Assembly: GCA_935421135.1 (NCBI GenBank)
Contig: OW285191.1
Coordinates: 3,697,219-3,761,218, forward strand
From: Bugulina stolonifera
Taxonomy: Eukaryota > Bryozoa > Gymnolaemata > Cheilostomatida > Bugulidae
Direction: 5' to 3'
Length of the DNA stretch: 64,000 nt
Shown: one piece after another, positions 58,414 through 64,000 of the stretch
Layout: each line of letters begins with the position of its first letter
Position numbering within the stretch: the first letter of the stretch is position 1
Program-made: the position numbers and the translations under genes
Notes under the pieces: model-generated
Told to the model about the DNA's origin: nothing
The model's input: only the letters and a program-made list of their open reading frames with translations
The model's database searches: none

Positions 58414-60079
58414 ACAGATAGACAGCTTTAGTGGACATACAGGAAACTGGTTACTTTGCTTTTTGGATTGTAGGTTGCTGGATGCATAACTTAATATCAA
58501 TGGAAGGACATGCAAGCATAACTTTGTTTTGTAGGATATGGTCTACCAGCAATGATGCCTCGCACTTTATGGGGAAAACTTTATGTTGCTTTTGCTGATG
58601 CCATTGCGAGCATGGGTCTTCATCTACACCATATGTTGTGTATGGGTTGGTTGGTATCGTAAAGATTTCTCACTTGTTGATTATGCGAGAAAGGTACGAG
58701 AGTGGTCTATCATTCTTTGTTACTATAAATACACTGATCAAGAGGTATAACTGACTAGCAATGCTGTCTATTGACTTGTAGCTATTGTGACCAACAGATC
58801 CAGCTGCCATGTGTGCCATTATTTCTTAGGCACAACCTATCCAACTGTGACAGGCCAAGGCTGTAGAGGGGAATTGGAGTGCTGGGTCCTGATAGCAGGC
58901 GTAGACCGTACCTGGAAGGACCAAAATCCAGAGAGAGTGCCTGATGGTCTGCTCTTAGCAGTAAACAGTATAGTTCAGTAACTGTATAGTTCAGTTAGCA
59001 AGAGTATTTAGTTGTTCATCAGTCTACAAGCAACTGAACATGACTGGGAAGATGAGCTCCTTATGCATGAAAATCGTTTCCAGATCATCAAGGTTAAAAG
59101 ATTAATAAGTACAAAAGATCGGTCTGGACTAGACACTATGTGCAAGCTGGTTTTGGATTCCAAGAGTAAAGATGCATATCATTCTAATGATAGCATTTTC
59201 TTTGTATTTCTGAAATGAAATGAAAAAAAGGACCAAAATTTTGGTCCTACCTGTTAATAGTGTATTGAGTAATATTTTACCGGAAACTGCTGGAAGCTAG
59301 TTTAGTACAAAAGCAGAGGCTCTTTGCCATGCTTGTATAGTTTTGTATACACACGCCCGGCACCTATGCATATTTGTGTACATGTACATGTATTATATAG
59401 TTAATTGTACATACATGTAATGTGGAAGTATTTGATTATCAGATTATGACAGGAGTTGTCTTCTGCTAAAAATCCTAATATAATATCTTGTGGAGTTGTC
59501 GTCACTCATCACTATATAATGCAACACTGTTTAGTGCCCAGGCTCCAAAAGATTTCAGCTGACCCTAACCGTTGAGTTGTCTTCTCCGTGACCCTAACCG
59601 TCGTTCCTCTATGACTCGAAAAAAGAGTGGAATTGGACTACATTGGTGAATGGCCAATGGCTGCGAGTTTAACATCGCAGATGTTGCTAACATGTTCTTT
59701 TAATTTCATTTGCAACTACTTCCGTACTCGGTTTTTCTGAAAATAGTAGCAGCTAACAGGCATGACCGCACAGTTCGTTGACTCGCACTGACTATAGGAT
59801 AGGGTATTAATGATTTTATTTTACTGTGTTTCACCGTCTTCCCAATGTTAATTAAGAAAACATAAATCGAAATGGTAAACGTAATTAAATAATAAATAAT
59901 TAAAATAAAATGTTCATTTATTATTATTTATATTAATATTATTATTATTATATTTATATTTTAATTTTTTTTGCATTATTTTATAATTATTGTTGATAAT
60001 TATAATATAAGTAATATAGAAAGTATAATAAAAACATTATCATCGTAACCTTGTTGTGTAAAAATCAAATAATAATAAT
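58414..60079. other. No supported gene; two unassigned ORFs
   Basis: ORFs at 58787-58981 (64 codons, five Cys) and 59012-59218 (68 codons, WEDELLMHENRF) lie on the same strand 30 bp apart and could be relics of one gene, but match nothing I recognise. AT-rich low-complexity sequence fills 59870-60080. Confidence 0.3.
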
Positions 60080-60720
60080 AATAATAACATGACAAGGTCG
60101 CACAACTAGTGCATTGGAATCTGTGCAGGAGATATGAACTTCCGCATGCTAAGAACTGGTATGAACATAATACAGAAATAGTGACAGAGAATGACAAAGC
60201 AAAGATTTTGTGGGACTTCAACATTCAGACTGATCATGTGATACAAGCCCGCAGACCAGACATCGTCGTGAAAGACAAGGATATGGACCACACGTGGATT
60301 ATTGACATCGCAGTGCCTGGGGATGCTAGAGTAAAAGAGAGGGAAAGAGAAAAAGTTGAGAAATATCAAGATTTGGCGAGATAGTTACAGAGACTTTGGG
60401 AAACATCTGTAAATGTGATCCCTGTTGTCGTAGGAGTACTTGGAGCAGTGGTGAAGTTAGAAGAATATCCGGGGATGATTGATATACAGCGGAAGGAAGT
60501 AGACAGGATTGAATTTTCTGCTCTACTAGGAACGGCAACTATACTGAGGAAAGTGTTGGATGTCTCAGGTTAGGGGTTCTAACCAGATACCAATTCACAC
60601 CAGCTGCAGAGCTGAGGAAATCAACATGAATAATGGGGCCTGACCGGATACCAAAATCCAACCAGCTGAAGAGCTGAGAAAAATCAACACGTAAAATAAT
60701 AATAATAATAGTAATATCTA
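60080..60720 (+). pseudogene. LINE 3' end: nuclease-like C-terminal domain, broken, with (AAT)n tail
   Basis: The frame from 60109 contains ARRPDIVVKD and WIIDIAVPGDARVKE, a pattern seen at the C-terminus of many animal LINE-type polyproteins and resembling a PD-(D/E)XK core. A stop after KYQDLAR is followed in frame by LQRLWETSVNVIPVVVG and LLGTATILRKVLDV. The copy is 5'-truncated and ends in an AATAAT tract near 60695-60712. Function lost. Confidence 0.6.
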
Positions 60721-60733
60721 TCACCCACACATG

Positions 60734-61085
60734 ATAAAGAGATGGATCATGTGTGGGTGATAGATATTGCAGTGCCGGGGAAAAGTTTCAAGACCTTGCG
60801 AGAGAGATTAGGAAACTGTGGAAGACTTCCGTGAACATTATTCCTGTTGTGGTTGGAGCCCTGGGAGCAGTAGCAAATTTAGAAGAGGAATTGTCGAAAC
60901 TAGATATAGGAAGAAAAGAAATAGACAGAGCACAATTTTCTGCCCTGTTAGGATCTGCGAGGATTTTAAGGAGAGTGCTGGATATCTGAGGTCAGGGGAC
61001 CTGACCGGATACCAACATCCAACCAGCTAAAGAGCTGAGAAAAATCAACACGCAAAATAATAATAATAGTAATAATAATAATTTT
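60734..61085 (+). pseudogene. Second LINE 3' end fragment with (AAT)n tail
   Basis: It starts inside the VIDIAVPG motif, shifts frame, and continues FQDLAREIRKLWKTSVNIIP and LLGSARILRRVLDI to 60989, ending in an AATAAT tract at about 61057-61082. It is a related but distinct 5'-truncated copy next to the first. Confidence 0.6.
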
Positions 61086-62619
61086 ATTTGACTATTTCTA
61101 TTTGATTTTATTAATTGTAGCGCAAAGACATGATAGTGTATCTTTGAATTATAAATAAAACTTACGTCTCCACAACAGACTCCTGGGACGATATCTCATT
61201 ACTGGCTAATGTAGCCACAGGATTGCACTATACTCTCAACCTTCTTCATCATCATTAGTTAAAAAAACTTTACTTTTTTGAAAGCCTAAACCTATCAGTT
61301 CTATTAACATACTTTCAGTTTCGAAACATGGCTAAAACCTGAAATACCAGATTCATTGATAGACCTTCCCGGTCTAGACCATGATAGACCTGTCAGATGT
61401 GACAGATAATCATACTTGTGAACTATGCCGATTTGGGCGGGACCCTCTCTATTTCAAACTCTTACTCCCACCAGCTCCCTATATCCTCCCGATTTCAGGG
61501 CATCAGATAGGTATTTTTCATTTTTGTATTATCCAGTATTCAATATCCAATATTATCCAATAAATAGCATCAAACTAATACCCATGTTCAGTCTCATTTT
61601 ACTCTATCTGGTATTTTGATACAACTTTGGAGTTATCAACTACTGCATAGCTTATATTGTGCATGTGTACATAAGTCTAATATATTTGAGTAAATTGTTT
61701 TCACCACCAGTCTCTTTGTCAGCTTTTTTTGTGAATTAGTAGAAGTATGGTAGCTAATTTATAGTCATGTATTACTGATCGTGTCAAAAGATAACGATTA
61801 GTGTTGTGATAACAGTGAAACTTGACACCCATACTCCTCCCCCCCCCCCCACCACAGTTCCAACTCTCCAAATGTATTTTCTGCAGCTGGAAGTTAGGGT
61901 CTTGCAAATTTCACCTGTGCACTTAGGAAGTTAGGACTCCCTATATTTTTTCACTCGAGGTTGACAGGTATGCAAATAATCTGCTACTAAAACACGTGGT
62001 GGTGGGGCAGCCCTCTATATATTAACACAAATAATAATTCCGCTATTATTCGACAACCTCAGTCTAAAACCTATGTGGTCTGTGTAACTCGGTATGGGTC
62101 AACATAAAAACTTTACAAACCACCAAGCATAGCTTCAAGCCTTCAACTAAGCTTCCCTGAGTAAATAAACAATAAGCCTAAATGGTTGGATGGGATCAAC
62201 AATTAGCTCACCTTTCTTTTGTAAGCCCTTCCATTCCAAACATTTTCAATAAGGAAATTACTCTGCACCAGCTACCATAACATAACCAAAAAGTAAATAG
62301 GCCAATTTGTACCAAACTTTAAGTTACAGTGTATACATTGAATGCCTTTAGAGTATCAAATCCTGACTGTTCCCTTGATTAGGTAGAAATATCTGATTAT
62401 AGCAAATTTAGGCTACAGAAAATCTTGAAAGTGGAGTGAGATTTTTTCTAACCAGTGATAACATGAAGTGTTCAAATGTCTGAGACATTTTTTGAAATGT
62501 TAGAAAAGGGAAATTTGTAGTATTTTAAATCCAGTTGGGTACAAATTATCTTTTTTTATTGTACACAATTGAAAGTCTAACATATTATATATATAATTAT
62601 TTTTCATAGGGAAATCGCC
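61086..62619. other. Noncoding upstream region of the PPCDC gene
   Basis: No gene was recognised. A C run lies at 61839-61850. AT-rich sequence precedes the PPCDC start; no clear TATA box can be assigned. Confidence 0.45.
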
Positions 62620-64000
62620 ATGTCTACAAATAAGCAAATGAATCTTTTAGTTGGCTGTTGCGGCAGTGTAGCTGCCGTTAAACTAGAGCTTCTTACGGCA
62701 GCACTCCAGAGAGAATTGCCAGGTGTAGGTATTAAGGTAATCTTGACAGAGCATGCCCAGCACTTCACTAAGAAAAGAGAGAGTACAGCGGGGTTGCAGT
62801 ATTATCTAGATGAGGATGAATGGACGGTGAGCGATATATTGAATGTTATTACTGCAGGGCGTCCTAGCACAATGTTCTAGCACAGTGTCCTAGCACAGTG
62901 TCCTAGCACAGCGTCCTAGCACAGCGTCTTAGCACAGTGTCTTAGCACAGTGTCTTAGCACAGGGTCTTAGCACAGCGTCTTAGCACAGCGTCTTAGCAT
63001 AGCGTTAAATACCCACTGACTTTGGTCATTGGGCCTCAGTCTATGCCATATAACCTCGCAAGAGCTACTGTAATGAAAAGTATCCCAAGTTATTCGCTGC
63101 TAAGTACTATGGGTGATTTCCGAATGTGATAATTATATAGTTATATATTGTATATGCTACAGGGCTGCATCATCACGTTAGCATCACATCAATATTGCTA
63201 ATGCATGATGTACGTAATATACTCTTAGGACAACTGAATATAGGCAGGCATTGAATTTTTAGTAAATTGGATGATTGTGTTACTATTTTAGTAGACATGG
63301 AATAAGATGGGAGATGAAGTCTTACACATAGAGCTGAGTAAATGGGCCGATGTTTTCCTAATAGCGCCTCTGAGCGCCAACAGTTTGGCTAAGATATCCA
63401 ATGGAATCTGTGATAATCTACTGGTAATTGCTAGAAGGTGTAATACTGTACAACTAGTATTTGCTACACTGTCTAACTATGTAACTGTTACATGCTGTAT
63501 AATGCAACTACCCCAGTCCAGGTTTGAGGCTCAACTGAACTTACAACATTGTATAGCTACATGTATATCAATAGTAGTCATAATACAACAGCAACACTGT
63601 ACAATTAGTATTTAAAAGAGTCTAACTTTTTGTCCTGTGTGTGTGTAGGTGGGTGTGTAGGTGTGTGCCTGCTGGGTGTATCTATCATAATCTAGTATCT
63701 CAGTACATCCGTGTGTGCATGGTTGTTGTTGTAACATAGCCATTATCAATCATCATACATTGATGTGGTGGGATTTGCAACATAAATACAGCTGAACATT
63801 CACACTGTGCACTCATGTAATTGTGTAATATGCTTGTATAAAGTATTACCTTCTCTGTTTATCTAGACATGTACTGCAAGAGCCTGGAACATACAGAAGC
63901 CATTGGTGTTTGCTCCAGCTATGAATACAGTGATGCTACAACACCCCATAACCAGCACACAAATTAACACATTAATTAGTTGGGGGTATACAGAGATACC
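62620..64000 (+). CDS. PPCDC: Phosphopantothenoylcysteine decarboxylase (PPCDC), 5' part
   Basis: Exons 62620-62826, 63295-63423 and 63867 to beyond 64000, all phase 0 with GT-AG introns. The flavoprotein decarboxylates 4'-phosphopantothenoyl-cysteine to 4'-phosphopantetheine, a cytosolic step of coenzyme A synthesis. Exon 1 gives the N-terminal FMN-binding strand LLVGCCGSVAAVKL and TEHAQHF, whose His matches the catalytic histidine position. Exon 2 gives LHIELSKWADVFLIAPLSAN and SNGICDNLL. Exon 3 gives RAWNIQKPLVFAPAMNTVML, the substrate-binding PxMNxxMW motif with Leu in place of Trp. About 127 residues are present of a usual 200 or so; the rest lies past the right edge. The start at 62620 is the first ATG of the frame. 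Confidence 0.9.
62861..63005. repeat. 13-bp minisatellite in PPCDC intron 1
   Basis: About eleven copies of TAGCACAGTGTCC with T/C and G/C variants start 35 bp after the donor site. Confidence 0.9.

Overview
The window looks like nuclear DNA of an invertebrate animal. Genes have GT-AG introns, intergenic DNA is AT-rich and full of transposon debris, and the only cellular genes recognised are a family of GT10-type alpha-1,3-fucosyltransferases and the 5' part of a phosphopantothenoylcysteine decarboxylase (PPCDC) gene. Abundant ACATGTAC-type palindromes, many small hairpin MITEs and a lineage-specific fucosyltransferase expansion would suit a sponge, but the species is an inference.

Region 1 (1 to about 7.9 kb) differs from the rest: it is richer in G+C, gene-dense and virus- or transposon-like. 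A four-exon gene on the minus strand encodes a protein-primed family B DNA polymerase of the Polinton/Maverick/adintovirus type. It has all exonuclease and palm motifs but carries one in-frame amber codon. Divergent from it is a two-exon gene for a protein with an acidic/basic tail and two tandem copies of one domain, a candidate single-stranded DNA-binding protein. Between them lies an array of about 31-bp units that switches direction once, at 5545/5546, so the whole array is one large inverted repeat flanked by outward-facing TATA-like elements. This replication-gene pair around a palindromic array is the best candidate for an undescribed element. No capsid, integrase or packaging gene is visible; the left end may lie outside the window. 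A very GC-rich block (about 7.9-8.4 kb) forms the right border.

Region 2 (about 8.4-31 kb, and 49.2-51.6 kb) is a fucosyltransferase cluster: three intact genes (14.3, 26.2 and, inverted, 51.5 kb), one pseudogene (20.6 kb) and one orphan last exon (10.3 kb). Intact copies share one layout: a noncoding leader exon, one long exon with the membrane anchor and catalytic domain, and a 164-nt last exon encoding a cysteine-rich tail, always in phase 1. Flanking DNA is duplicated with the genes.

Region 3 (the spaces between, and 31-62 kb) is repeat-rich: solo LTRs with 4-bp target duplications, hAT-type MITEs with 8-bp duplications, a PIF/Harbinger-like MITE with TAA duplications, a 578-bp near-perfect palindrome, tRNA-headed SINEs, LINE 3' ends and several minisatellites, including a perfect 10-bp array of about 38 copies. 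At 37.7-43.5 kb three generations of insertion can be read: an old repeat split by a hAT-type element, itself split by a young LTR element with identical LTRs.

Region 4 (62.6 kb to the end) holds the first three coding exons of PPCDC, a coenzyme A biosynthesis gene running off the right edge.
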